A DNA stretch of 64,000 nt from Prorocentrum cordatum (lineage: Eukaryota > Sar > Dinophyceae > Prorocentrales > Prorocentraceae): NCBI GenBank assembly GCA_963575745.1, contig CAUYUJ010003581.1, positions 323,798 to 387,797 of the forward strand, given 5' to 3'. How positions within the stretch are numbered: the stretch's first letter is position 1; every line of letters starts with the position of its first letter. Position numbers and translations under genes: made by a program. Of this stretch, positions 21,911-33,500 are shown one piece after another. The notes beneath the pieces are model-generated. The model was given only the letters and a program-made list of their open reading frames with translations. It did not search any database and had not been told where the DNA came from.

Positions 21911-23803
21911 ATGGCTGCTGCTGCAGAACAGCCGACGTCTCCACTGGGTTTTCTCACGAAGAGCAGCGCCAAAACCCAAGACTTCCTTGTCCGAGTATAC
22001 AAGCCCAGGGAGATCAAGTACTCGTACAAGAGCAGGAACAATGGCCAGCTAGTCCATGCAAACCGATTCACATGCATTCTGCTTGGCACAGACTCAGAGC
22101 ACTATTGTGAGGCCATCCTCAAAGGAACTCCAGCAGAAGTCCAAGCTGCTCTGAAAAAGTTCCCTCCGATGACGGCGTGGAAACTCTCCAGCGTCGGCCT
22201 GGACAGTCGGCAGCAGGACGCTTTTGTGCATACGTCTGTTCGTGTCGTGGTCGACCTCAAGCGCACAACCTGCACTCCAGTGCTCAAAAGCTCTCCGGAG
22301 GAGACCTCCTTGGCATCGGCGCCGGCTCCAGCGACTACAGTGGCAGACATGATGAACATCAAATCGCAGCGTTGCTTCGATGTCATGGCTGTGGTTCATT
22401 CTGTTTCAGAAACCCGCACTCCCGCTGGCCACCCTCCAGTGGCAAGTGTACATCTGGTCGACGGCACACAGACGAGTAACTCCAAGACAGCGGAGGCTGT
22501 GATTGCAGTCTGGGGATCCACCAACATAGAGCTTTGTCGCTCTCACAAAGGACAACCGCTGCTGTTTCTCAACGTGGCGGGCAAATTCGACGGCAAACTG
22601 GAGCTGAACTTGTCGCAAGATCGCGTGGTGGATTCCGCATGCTCTTGTCCCAGAATGACTCAACTACACGACTTAGCAGCCACTCAAGACTTCGCGATGG
22701 ACCGGGAGCAGCTGACCACCGCTCATGCGGGTACATGGGATCCAGACCAGGCTTCGCAGATTCTCACCGGAGAAGCACTCCTCTCCTGCTGTGCCTTTCT
22801 GGCTATGGCGTCGGATGATCCGAATGCAAACTTGCCACTCTTGTTGCAGGTCAATGGGATGAGGCTTGAGGAACCGGAGCCAGCCGACTCTGTGGTGGAG
22901 AACACAGGCGAGCGCGTCTTCTTTACGACTACTGCTCGTGATTTCAGTGGCTCGTGCAAAGTTGGCGTATCCCAAGCGGCAGCCTTCGCCTTGACTGGCA
23001 TTGATAGCATGCAAGAATTCAAAAAAGTTCACGACGAGAAAGCTATCTCCTTCCCTCCACTGAGCAATTGTCGCATCATACGACGCGTGCGCAATGTGGC
23101 TGCGAATGCACAGGATGACACACCTCAACGGACTTTCGTCAACACGACTGTGGTGGCCGTTTCACCGCTTCAGATATCGCACGCCCCGAATACGTCTTAC
23201 AATGTCGTCTTGGAGATCCTGAAGCAGTGCCGCGAGAGCCAGGATGCAATGCTCGCGGCACAGCTCTCTGAGATACGGTCTTGTCCCTTCTACGGCATGC
23301 GCGTGCAGTACTCACCAGCGGGTGGAGGGGGTGACGCTTCTCAGCTTACCCGGAACTGCCACTTGGCAGTCGTTCTCGTTCGTACCACGCAGAAGTCTCG
23401 GTGCGTATCCACTGCGGCTGGCTTCGTCGTGTCCACACCAGGTGTCACGGACGCTTCTGACGGTGAGTCTTCCCACTCAGTGACGATTCACGGACACTGC
23501 TCAGTTGACAACTTGCTCTCGTTCAAAATGGATCCGCCCAACCGAGCGAAGCACAGAGTCTGCTTGTTGCTCATTACTGGATGTTCAAAAGATGGCATGA
23601 CGGTGCACAGCGTGACCCACATTGACGACTCCGTCGTGTCTGAGGCGCAGTACTTCATTAAAAAATTGAGAACACTGGGGATGCGCACAGAGCTTCAGCA
23701 ATCAGGCGAGCATAAGCGGATGAATGAGTGGAGCACGACGCCGGAATCCGCCAAGAAGTGCCGCATTCTTGAAAGCCACCCCTCAGGAGAAAGCTTGAGG
23801 TGA
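21911..23803 (+). CDS. RPA-like single-strand DNA-binding protein
   Basis: A 630-residue intact frame starting at an ATG in a ctaccATGG context. I infer an OB-fold protein that coats single-stranded DNA made during rolling-circle transposition. The sign is the stretch at about residues 155-235: FDVMAVVHSV, then VASVHLVDGT, AVIAVWG and LLFLNVAGKFDGKLEL. This is the strand order and D-G-T/W-G pattern of RPA DNA-binding domains. A second possible OB unit lies at about 280-440. Cys-Ser-Cys at about 239-241 is not enough for a zinc ribbon. RPA-like genes travel with Helentrons in animals and plants, and this gene sits 775 bp before the Rep/helicase on the same strand. One decayed micro-repeat occurs near 23331 (DASQ). 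Family assignment is by pattern only. Confidence 0.65.
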   Translation: MAAAAEQPTSPLGFLTKSSAKTQDFLVRVYKPREIKYSYKSRNNGQLVHANRFTCILLGTDSEHYCEAILKGTPAEVQAALKKFPPMTAWKLSSVGLDSRQQDAFVHTSVRVVVDLKRTTCTPVLKSSPEETSLASAPAPATTVADMMNIKSQRCFDVMAVVHSVSETRTPAGHPPVASVHLVDGTQTSNSKTAEAVIAVWGSTNIELCRSHKGQPLLFLNVAGKFDGKLELNLSQDRVVDSACSCPRMTQLHDLAATQDFAMDREQLTTAHAGTWDPDQASQILTGEALLSCCAFLAMASDDPNANLPLLLQVNGMRLEEPEPADSVVENTGERVFFTTTARDFSGSCKVGVSQAAAFALTGIDSMQEFKKVHDEKAISFPPLSNCRIIRRVRNVAANAQDDTPQRTFVNTTVVAVSPLQISHAPNTSYNVVLEILKQCRESQDAMLAAQLSEIRSCPFYGMRVQYSPAGGGGDASQLTRNCHLAVVLVRTTQKSRCVSTAAGFVVSTPGVTDASDGESSHSVTIHGHCSVDNLLSFKMDPPNRAKHRVCLLLITGCSKDGMTVHSVTHIDDSVVSEAQYFIKKLRTLGMRTELQQSGEHKRMNEWSTTPESAKKCRILESHPSGESLR

Positions 23804-24229
23804 GCTTTCTCCTGTCTTGTCAGCGATGCTTCTCAGCTTGCTGGACATGGCAAGCGTCTTTGTCCTGCGCCTTGCGGGATGCCAACTAGGTTTGCCTCAA
23901 ACATCTCGTTTGGTAGTTTCGTTGTTTCTGCGGTGCTTCTCAGCCTGCACTATTTACTGTTGTGGCGTCTGGTGCAAGAATAGTGTTTGCGGCCTGCATT
24001 CCTCCTCAGCCTGCCCGGGCTCCCTTGAGAGTGCCTGCACAGAGTTTCGGTCTGTGCTCACGTTGCCCAACGGATTCATTCACGTTCGCCTGCGGTGCTT
24101 CTCAGCCTGCACTTCCTTTGCTACAAGCGCCTGTTCTGCAGTCGTTCACAGTGCCTCGTTTACAGAGAATTTCGGTGTTTGAAAAACAAAACATTTCTGC
24201 ATGTGTTTCTCTGGAATCTAAATCAGGTC
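23804..24229 (+). repeat. micro-repeats between the RPA-like and Rep/helicase genes
   Basis: Copies of the 17-bp micro-repeat at about 23825, 23932 and 24094, plus a half copy near 24002, all on the gene strand and after the RPA-like stop codon. The rest is unassigned. Confidence 0.75.
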
Positions 24230-24470
24230 ATGGCCGTGCTTCATTGCAAGACAACCCCCATATTCGTAGCAGTGTCGAAATCAGACGTTCGTTCAGTTAT
24301 AAAAGCGTTGATAGCAGTGTCTCGTTTTCGGACGCCTCATTGTATATCAACTCTGGCTGTGCCTCATTTCAAGACACCTTCCATGTGCGTAGCAGTGTCG
24401 GTATCAGAGGTTCCTCCAGTTATAAAAGCGTTGATAGCAGTGTCTCGTTTTCGGACGCCTCATTGCCTAG
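24230..24470 (+). repeat. two-unit repeat related to the intronic 33-bp array
   Basis: Two units of about 135 bp, each with ttataaaagcgttgatagc and agtgtctcgttttcggacg. The core gttgatagcagtgtctcg is shared with the array at 27768-28227. The ttataaaag strings resemble a TATA element, but they are part of the repeat, so I do not call a promoter. Confidence 0.75.
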
Positions 24471-24512
24471 AGCTATCTTGCCATCTTGCCTAGAGCTATC
24501 TTGCTAAATGTC

Positions 24513-24534
24513 TCCGTAGCCATCTTGCCTAGAG
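24513..24534 (+). other. possible relict spliced-leader sequence
   Basis: A 22-nt stretch beginning TCCGTAGCCAT matches the known dinoflagellate spliced leader at 18 of 22 positions and lies 43 bp before the Rep/helicase ATG. Its last half, cttgcctagagc, also belongs to a local repeat (24465-24540), so chance resemblance is possible. Confidence 0.3.
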
Positions 24535-24577
24535 CTATCCTTACAAAGGAACTTCCCAGCACCCACTGTACACAGTA

Positions 24578-27500
24578 ATGCCGCGGCATGCTGGTAGCTC
24601 TCGGTCTGGGCGCCATGCTCCTGACGTTTCTGCACCCAACAGCGGTGCTCCTCAGCCTGCTGCAGTGAGCAGTGCCCCTCCTCAGCGTGCTGTGTTGAAC
24701 GGTACTGTCCAAAGGATTGTTGACCTGGTGAAGCAGTTCGGTCGTATACCGAAGCACAAGAAAGGAACGTCCGAGGAAGTACGAGCTGAAAACAAGTTGG
24801 CCAAACGTTTCTCCGACCACCGCGACAGCATTCCTAATGACGTTATGTTAGAGTTGCAAGCCCTCGAATGCGCCACGCCTTCAGAGTCAGCCGCTGTCAG
24901 CGCTGCCCTTCAGCGTTCTGCATTAAGCGGATCTCTGCAAACGCTCGTCGAGGACGTGAAGCAGTTCGGTCGTATACCGATGCGAAATAAAGGAACGTCT
25001 GAGGAAGCACGAGCTGAAAACAAGTTGGCCAAACGTTTCTTTGAACACCGCGAGAGCATTCCTAGTGACGTGATGTTGGAATTGCAAGACCTCGAGGAGT
25101 CACGCGCCGTCAGCGCTGCTGCTCAGCGTGCTGCAGGTGCTGCTGCTCAGCGTGCTGCAACCGAGGAGTTCAAGCGGAAGCAGAAGACCGATGAGATCCT
25201 GCAGCAGGTGCGCGAATTCGGCAGCTGGCCGAAGGAGAGCGCTCAACGCCCGCTTGCAGAGCGGCAGTTGGCTTGGCACATCCGAAAAACACGGAAGGCC
25301 AAGCATTTCTCACCGGAGCAGGAGGCCGAACTTCAAACTCTGCAGCAGGCGGGCAGCCGAGAAGTCCGACGGGCTCATGCAGCAGACGAAGATCGAGGAG
25401 GTCATGCAGCAGGTGCGAGACCTCGGCCGCTTTCCGAAGGAGTCCGCCGGGCGTAGTGTTGCAGAGCGGCAACTAGGCTGGCTAGTTCGGAAAGGATTGA
25501 AGGCCAAGCAGTTCTCTCCCGAGCAGGAGGCCGAGCTCCAGGCACTCCAGCAGGCGGAAAGCGATGGCAAAACAATGCTTCGCATCGCGGAGGCGGAGGA
25601 AAGGCCAAACCCCATGGAAGGGTTCGCTGAGGAGGCGCAGAACAGGATCGACCAGGATCTGCTGATGCTGGAGAGTGGCATTCGTAACAAGGCAATCCTG
25701 CGGCGCCTGGCCACCTACAAAGAGCTTGTGTCCAGCCGCGGTGCTCCTCAGCCTGCGCAGCACAGGGAATTTGCGCAGAGGTACGCGGAGCGAGTGCGGA
25801 GAGCGTTGGCTGCTCCCGCGGGGAAGAGCTGCTACGTCCCCGGCGGCGAAGTAGAGGGGAACCAGTTGCGAGTTTTCTCTAACCGTGCAGTCATGACGGG
25901 ACCGCTCGTCTGCCAGCTCTGCGACTGCGATTTCTTAATAGAAGAGGACTTTGCGCGGCATAAGCAGTGCAACCACGCCGGCGAGGCAGAATACCGCAAA
26001 CGGGTGCTGTACCTGATGGCACACGCTGGCTGCAGGCCGATAACCGCTCAAGAGAAGAGGATCATGGTGCAGAATTTTGCTTACTTCCAACAGTTCTGTC
26101 ACCCTGGCAGCAAGGCCAACCGCTTCTCGGGCGGCGAGGCGGTGCCCCGAAGCGAGGCAGCCTGCGTAGTCTGTGCGCAGAAAGACTACCTGGAGCATCG
26201 CCACAAACTCAGCCTGTTTGGAGCAGTGCCGGAGGAGCGTGTCTTTGAGCACTGCGCCGACTCAGCAAGCGATCGTGATGACCTATCCGATGGCGAGGCA
26301 GATGCTCCACCCAAGCGTGCTCTGGTGAAGCACCGCGGGGTGTACTACTTGCAGTCCCCGGAGCTCGTGCAGAAGCTCCTGGACGTGGACAGGTACAGGC
26401 AGCGGTGGCCACTGATCCCGTGCGAACAGCTGCATGCGTCCAGCGTTCAGCATCCGGAGCACCCAGAGTGGCGGTGGCTGCTACACTCCCGCCGAGTCCC
26501 TGTGGTTGCACCACCAGAAGCAACGGCGGGAACCTGCGGTGCTTCTCAGCCTGCTGCCGACAGGTCCGGCGGAGCTTCTCAGCCTGCGGACGAGAGGCCT
26601 CCGTGCGCAGGGGTGGGAGATGCCAACGCGTTGGTGTGGGTTTGTTGGGATTGCCTCAATGACCTGTGCGCCAAGAAACCGAAGATGCCGTTAAACGCCC
26701 TGGTCAACGACAACTGGATCGGCCGGGAGCTCATGCTCGTCCGCAACGCTTCGAAAGCTACTAAGATGCTGGCGTCCCTTGGCCGATGCTGTTGGAAGCA
26801 AGTCCGCCTCGGCAAGGGCGCTCCGGATGTCCAGCAGAAAGGCATCTCGGGCAACACTATCCTCTTCGCCCAGCCCACGGCGCAAATCCCGACCATGGAG
26901 CTGCCCCCGGAGCAGGGCGCGCTTGTGGACTCTCTGAACATCGTTTTCTCGGGCGCCGCGCACAAACTCCACAAGGCGTACTGGGCAACAGTCAAGCGCG
27001 GCGAGTATATGCAGATCGTGAGGGAGCGCAAGCAGCAGTGCGCAACCTTTTCCGAGGTATCCGTCCGGGAGGATGTTGCCCCGACACGGCTGCCGGAGGA
27101 CGGCGTGCCAGACCACGTCCAAGCCTGTCTGCAACCAGTGGACGGTGTGGACAAAGCCCCGGTACGTCTGTTGGGGCCAGCATCCAGGGCGCCGGAAGTG
27201 GGCAGAGACGACGAGGCGGGAGACGAGTCTGACGAGGAGACAGAGACAGACAAAGACGGAGAAGCAGCAGAACAGCCTGACATGGCCTACCTGCATGAAA
27301 ATGTGGCAGAGGTCACAGTTGCAGTGGATCCAGTGCATGACATCGCTCCAGTCCGAATGATGCAAGCGCTGCAAGGCACGCTGGTGGCGCTGCAGGAGCA
27401 GGCAGCACGCATCGCCAAGAACGAGGTGACACCGACAGTGGCAGACAGCAGCGGTGCTCTTCAGCCTGTTGCCGACGAGGGCGGCAGGCATACGATGCGC

Positions 27501-30500
27501 AGCATGGTTCTCGATGTACAGAGTGCTGCTCGTTCGTTCGACGAGCGAGCGCAGGTGGTGCTGGAGAAAGCGCAAGCAGGAGCAGACGCGTGCAGAGCTG
27601 TGGGCCCGCACTCCTTATCGGTGCCTACGCAGAAACCCTTGAGTTCTTTCGACAGCAGGTCTTGGCCGGCGTGCTACACAGAGTTCTGGTTCGGGGACGG
27701 CGCGCCGAACCTCGAGCGGGAGCGGCCCATGCTGTTCGAACAGGTCTTCCCCAGGAATACTACTTATGCTACCAGTGTTGATAGTGGAGTCGATCCATTG
27801 ATAGCAGTGTGTCGTTTGGACCTACATGTGTTGATAGCAGTGTCTCGTGGAGGCCTACATCCATTGATCGCAGTGTCTTGTTTGTACCTACGTGCGTTGA
27901 TAGCAGTGTCTCGTTTGGACCTACATGTCTTCATAACAGTGTCTCGTTTGGATCTACACCCACTGATACCACTGTCTCGTTTGGACCTACATGTGTCGAT
28001 AGCAGTGTCTCGTTTGGACCTACACATGTTGATAGCAGTGTCTCGTTTGGACCTATATCTATTGATAGCACTGTTCCGTTTGGACCTACATGCGTTGATC
28101 GCAGTGTCTCGTTTGGACCTACATGTGTTGATAGCAGTGTCTCGTTTGGACATACATCCGTTGAACGCAAGGTTGCGTTTGGACCTACATGTCTTCATAG
28201 CAGTGTCTCGTTTCTTCGTCCTTCGAGGTCGCACGGCGCCTCATCAACCTGGAGGAGCTCGAGTACTCTCTCGCGACCGACGAGGAGCCCTACGAGGCAG
28301 CCTGCCAGAGCCGCTTCAGCTCGCCAGAGATCATTGCTGTCTTCGGCGACGTGATCCGCCGGCTGCGGCTCTTGAAAGGCACTCGGGCGGCGATTGGCAG
28401 GAAAGGCTTCGGCACTGACCTCCAGATCCTGTCAGAGGCGTCGGCGGAGGATTTCATGGAGGCGCTAAACATCGCTAAGCCGGCCGACTGCATCGGCTCC
28501 GCCATTTCACGCCCGGGCATGCCTGCCAAGGTCAAGACTGCCCTCAGGACGTTGCTACTTAGCACTTCCGATGTCCCTGGCACGGAGGGGCGGAAAACCG
28601 CACTCCGCTTCAACGGGCACGGCAACAACCTCAAGTTCGGCGCGGCCAGCTTCTTCGTCACACCGAACTTCGCAGACACGTACAGCCCGTTGGTCCTCCA
28701 ACTCCACGAAGGGCCCGGAAAGCGGAGCCACTTAGACATTCGCGGGGGCGCGGTTGGCGCGGTGGCCAGAGCCGGCGGCGCTTCTCAGCCTGCTGGCCCT
28801 GACCTGCGGAGTCCAGCTCCGACCATGCCTTCTCTGGAGCGGATGCACCAGATAGTGGCAGCAGACCCGCGGGCGCAGGCCAAGTTCTTCCTGTTGATGA
28901 CGGAGCTTCACTACCGCTACATCATCGGCTTAGAGCGCCTGTTTGTTGGCCGCACAACGCTAGCCCGACAGGCGGTGACAACGGAGGACGACGTGGCAGC
29001 GACTCTGCAGCCGTGCGTGGCCCCAGGCACCACTGATGTGCAAGCGCCTTTCGAAGCACAGGGTCGGGGCTTCACGCGCGGCCACGGCAAAGGCCGCAGC
29101 GTCATCGGGCCTACGATGGCGTGGCTGCGGTCGGCAGTGGTCGGAGGCCTGCGCACCGCCGCTCGGGAGCTGCGAACTGCCTTCTTTCCACCGCGGAGAC
29201 CGTGCAGTACGAAGCTGCCAACGAGCCCGCACGGCAGCTGGGGCTTCCTGACGTCGCGCCAGAGCCTTTCACAGCCAGGCAGCAACGACAGAGCCGCATG
29301 GACGGAGGGGAAGAGGAGGACGGCACCCTGCGCGACGAGGTGCCTCTCGGCCCGCCAGTGGAGCAGCCGCACCTGGTGGAGGAGCGAGCGCGGGCAGCCG
29401 CAGAGAACCGGATGCCTGCAATCGGCGCTGCAGCGTACCGGGGCCTCCCGCTCACAGGAGCCTTTCAGTCTACGTTTCCAAGCTACCGCCAACGAACTAG
29501 CTTCGGGCAGCTGGGTGGCGCTCCTCAGCCTGCCATGGCAGCCAGCCATGCTAGCCTCTTCCAGACGAACGAGGATGGAGCGATTCAGGAAGTCCTCAAG
29601 CCCGATGGCTCGCCGGCTTCGGTCGAGGAGATTACCGCAGATGCGGAGGCTTGGGCGGTAGCGTTTAGCCATGACTTCTTTTGCAACATCTGCTCCAACC
29701 ACGAGCACGACTGCACCGAGACGTGCGTCAAGTACGTCAAGAAGAAGCTCGAGGCCAAAGAGAGTCTGCGCTCGAACAGAACCCCGTCGTGCCGCTTCTG
29801 GTTCTTTCGCATCCAGCAGCTATGTCTAGCAGGCCGCACCAAGCGAGTGCGTCGGCGCGGCAAGCCTTTGGTCCGGACTCCGTTCATCGACTTCTCTGAT
29901 GACCGCAACCAGCGGTGCCGCTGCCAGGTCAAACGCGACCAGCCGTTCAGGAGCTCCAGCAACGACGTCTCTCAAGTGACCAGCCGGTGCAACGTGGATT
30001 TCCAGTTCTTGATGTGCGCGCCTGACGAGTCTGCCGAGGCAGCAAAAGTGCTTCAGCCTGGTGGTGCTCCTCAGCCTGCCCAGGACGGACTGCCTGCGGC
30101 CGCCCCAGCTCAGCTGGCCAAGCGCAGAAGGCTTACCAGGAAAACGGCCAGCATGAAGAACCCAGAGTCGGCAATCGCATTGCGCTCATCCAAACAACTC
30201 GGCGGCCGCAAAAAGTGGCTCTACGGTTGTGGCTCCTTGCATCCGACAGATGCATCTGTCGTGGAGAGCTTCCAAGCTGCTTTCCAGAAGGCTTTCTCCA
30301 TGGACTTCTACATCACGAAGTACCAGGGCAAGATGATGGAGTCCATGACGCCGCTCTTCCAGTCTATGCTCACCGGCATGCAGCGTCTGGAGCAGCAGGA
30401 GAGGGACGAGAAGGAGGAGGAAGCCCGGAAGGTGCTCAGTGAGGGCGGCGCTGATGGCGACGACCAGACGCTGGCCAAACGGGGCCGGACGCGCGAGGAT

Positions 30501-33500
30501 CTCGCTCGCCGCGCTCGGCGGGTCTGTATCCGCCTGGCGTCGATGGCGAACCGGTGCTTCTGGCTCTCCACGACGGAGGTGGCCGTGCATATCCTCACAG
30601 GCGGCGACTGCCTCCAGTCGCACCACAATGTGCGGCTCTTCACGAGACAACTACAGTGGGCCTGCCAGCAGTGCAAACGCTTGCTAAACCATGAAGGTTC
30701 GGGCGAGGAGACGCATAATGATCAGGTGCCAATACAAGCAGTCCGCATCCAGATCCCTGACGCCGACAACGAGGAGGAGGACGCAGCAGGTGACACCAGC
30801 GGTGCTCCTCAGCCTCCTGGAGACACTCCTGCTGGTGATGAGCAAGGTGGCGGTGCGGAGTGCGAGGACATGCACGTGTGCACCACCAGCACGAACACGG
30901 CCGACGACTACGCCCACAGAGGCCCTCGCCTGCAGACCATGCCGTACTACGTCTACAGGATGTACGTCCGGCGAGTCCTGAAGCCGAGCCGGGTCAAAGC
31001 TTCTGGACCGCGATTCTTCGCCTTCGAGAGCCACTACGTCTTGGCTCCGCGGTACATGCAGGAGGTCCGGTTGACGCGGAGTTCCGTGCCCACCATCGAT
31101 GGCTTCCAGTGCCCGACATGGGCACAGGACCCCGAGCAGAACTCGCTCTTCAAGGCCCTCCTCTTCACGCCTTGGGCGTGCGAGTGTCCCCTCTCTTGTG
31201 GCTGCGTTACTCAGTACAGCCATATGCTGAGGAACTGCGACTGCCCCGCCGTGCGCCCATACTCGTTCGAGCGGGCGTGGCGGCTTCGGTGCGCGGAGAT
31301 CCACGTGTTGGCAGCGCGCGCAGACTCCAGGAGCCGCCTGGCCCGCAAGAGGCTCGTGCTCGCGGACACGACCCTCTTCTCCGAGCTGAAAGAGCCCCGG
31401 GCGAACCTCGAGGAGGGCGAGCTGGTGCTCCTCAGCCTAGCGCACTTCGCAAGGTCCCAGCTGGCGCGGCGCATGCCAGCGGAGGCGGCACGGCGCATCC
31501 TTGCCTTCAGTGACCACCATTGCCGGTGGCACGAGGAACAGTGCACCCTGGCGGAGTTCTGCGCGACCGTGGCGCGAGACGTGCTGGCGCACGTGGACCT
31601 CGCGGCGGAGGCGCGGGTTAAGCCTCGGCCAGCAACAACTGCACACCTCGAGGCGGATGAAGACTCCGCGAGCGATGCCGAAGGGGTCAAGGGGCGAGTC
31701 CCGCTGGAGCTCGTTGACGTGGGTGGAGGCGGCGGCAGCGACGTAGAGGAGGACGTGGAGGACGCCGAGATTACCGAGATCTCCCGGTTTCCGCTGCGGG
31801 ACCACGTCAGAGCAACCGAGCTGGCCCTACAGCAAGACCAACTGCAGCGCTTGGACCAGAAGGGCCGCCTCAGCTACGCCGATAAGCAGTTGAAGAACCT
31901 CGACCGAGCGTACAGCGGCATGCTGCAGCCCAGCTTTGCACTGCCAGCCAGCAGCGGCGCGCGGGAACATCAGGGCACGCGGCTGGACGAGACCTTTTCT
32001 GACATGCTCGCCCTACAGCGGCAAAGCATTGCGCTCCAAAAGAAGCAAGCGAGCCCGGATGGAGAGATCTTGCCCGATGCTGCGGACGACTGGCTCCCCA
32101 GCGGTGCTCCTCAGCCTGCTGCCGAGGACGCCCAACCAGAACTCGTTCCGCAGCTCTTGGCCATGCAGGGCCCGGCGGCTGTTGCGTGGAAGCTCGTCAC
32201 TGATGCCCACTGCACGGAGGAGCAGATTGACGCGGTGGCGTTGTTTGCGTTGTCTCTGCAGAAACGATTTGACGGCAGACCAGACAAGACAACGCATCTC
32301 CTCCCCGTGGCGTCCGCGACAGGCAACCACAGAGCGATCTGGCTCGGTGGAGGCGGTGTCGGCAAGACGCGCACCCTCTCCAAAGTGGTGGAGCCGATGG
32401 CCATCACTTACTTCGGCGAGCAGGGGTACCTCGGCAAAGCGCAGTCCAACCACGCCGCACACAACCTCGGCCCGCGCGGCAGGACCATGCATTCCTCCAA
32501 TGGCCTGCTCATGTCGGATTCCATGCAGACAGCCAGGCTGCGCCTGACCCCACAGACGCAGAAAAAGCTGGATCGCCTCACAGGCACACTCGGCGTCGAC
32601 GTGATCGATGAGCTGGGTGCTGTGCCGGGGCCTTTGCTGCATGCAGATGCACTGCGCACGACCTACGGCAGGGCGTTGCGCTACAACCTGGACCCCACGA
32701 AGTACATGCGCCCGCAGGAGACGTGGGGACGCATGCCTGTGAAGATCTTGTGCGGAGACTTCTACCAGTTGCCGCCAGTCCCCGCCACCGCTTCCCTGCT
32801 GGCGCCTCACGCGGGCCAATCCTACGAACACCAACAGGGTAGGAAGTTGCTCGCCGACATCGAGTACGTCATCGATTTCGTGCAGATGCAGCGCTTTACA
32901 GACCCGTTGCAACTCGAGGTTCTCCACGCCATGAGAACTCCAGGCGGAAAAAAGATCTCTGACGAGAGCTGGCAGGCGATCGTCAAAACAGAGGTCGTTA
33001 GCTCTAGCGGTGCTGCTCAGCCTGCTGCCAGCAGCAGCCAAGCCGCTCAGCCACCTCAGTGGGACCCTCGGTTGCGTGCAGCACGAGGCTGGTACGAGTC
33101 GGCCTATGAGTGGCGCATCGTCTCTTACGCCATGCATGCACAGGCCAAGCTTGATGCGCACGATGCTGGCCAGCTGCTCTTTTACGTCCCAGCAATCGAC
33201 AGACCAGCTGCGCGCCTCGCGAAGCCTGATTACGACGAGATGCGCGCGGAGCCCAACATCGGCGCTACCGCAAAAATGCCGGGCTGCTGCCGCTCTTCGT
33301 TGGCATGGAGGTCATCCTGACAGAATCCGTCTTGCCGCCGAAGTATGTCCGTGGCGCGCCAGGCAAAGTGGTAGGCATAGAGCTGCACGCTCTGGAGCCT
33401 CCGGTGGAGGGCCGCCCGTCCATTGTCTCGGACGGCGTGGTCGTACTCTACTACATGCCAAAGGCCGTCTATGTCAAGATCGATGACAGCGATGAACTTT

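Noticed and set aside
24280-24440. TATA-box promoter for Rep/helicase (ttataaaag, twice)
   Set aside because: Both strings are at the same place in a tandem repeat; dinoflagellate-type genes rarely use TATA, and nothing else supports a promoter.
31424-31440. Micro-repeat copy in Rep/helicase
   Set aside because: It is off-phase (Val-Leu-Leu-Ser) within a Leu-rich helical stretch and may be chance; kept only as the exception to the phase rule.
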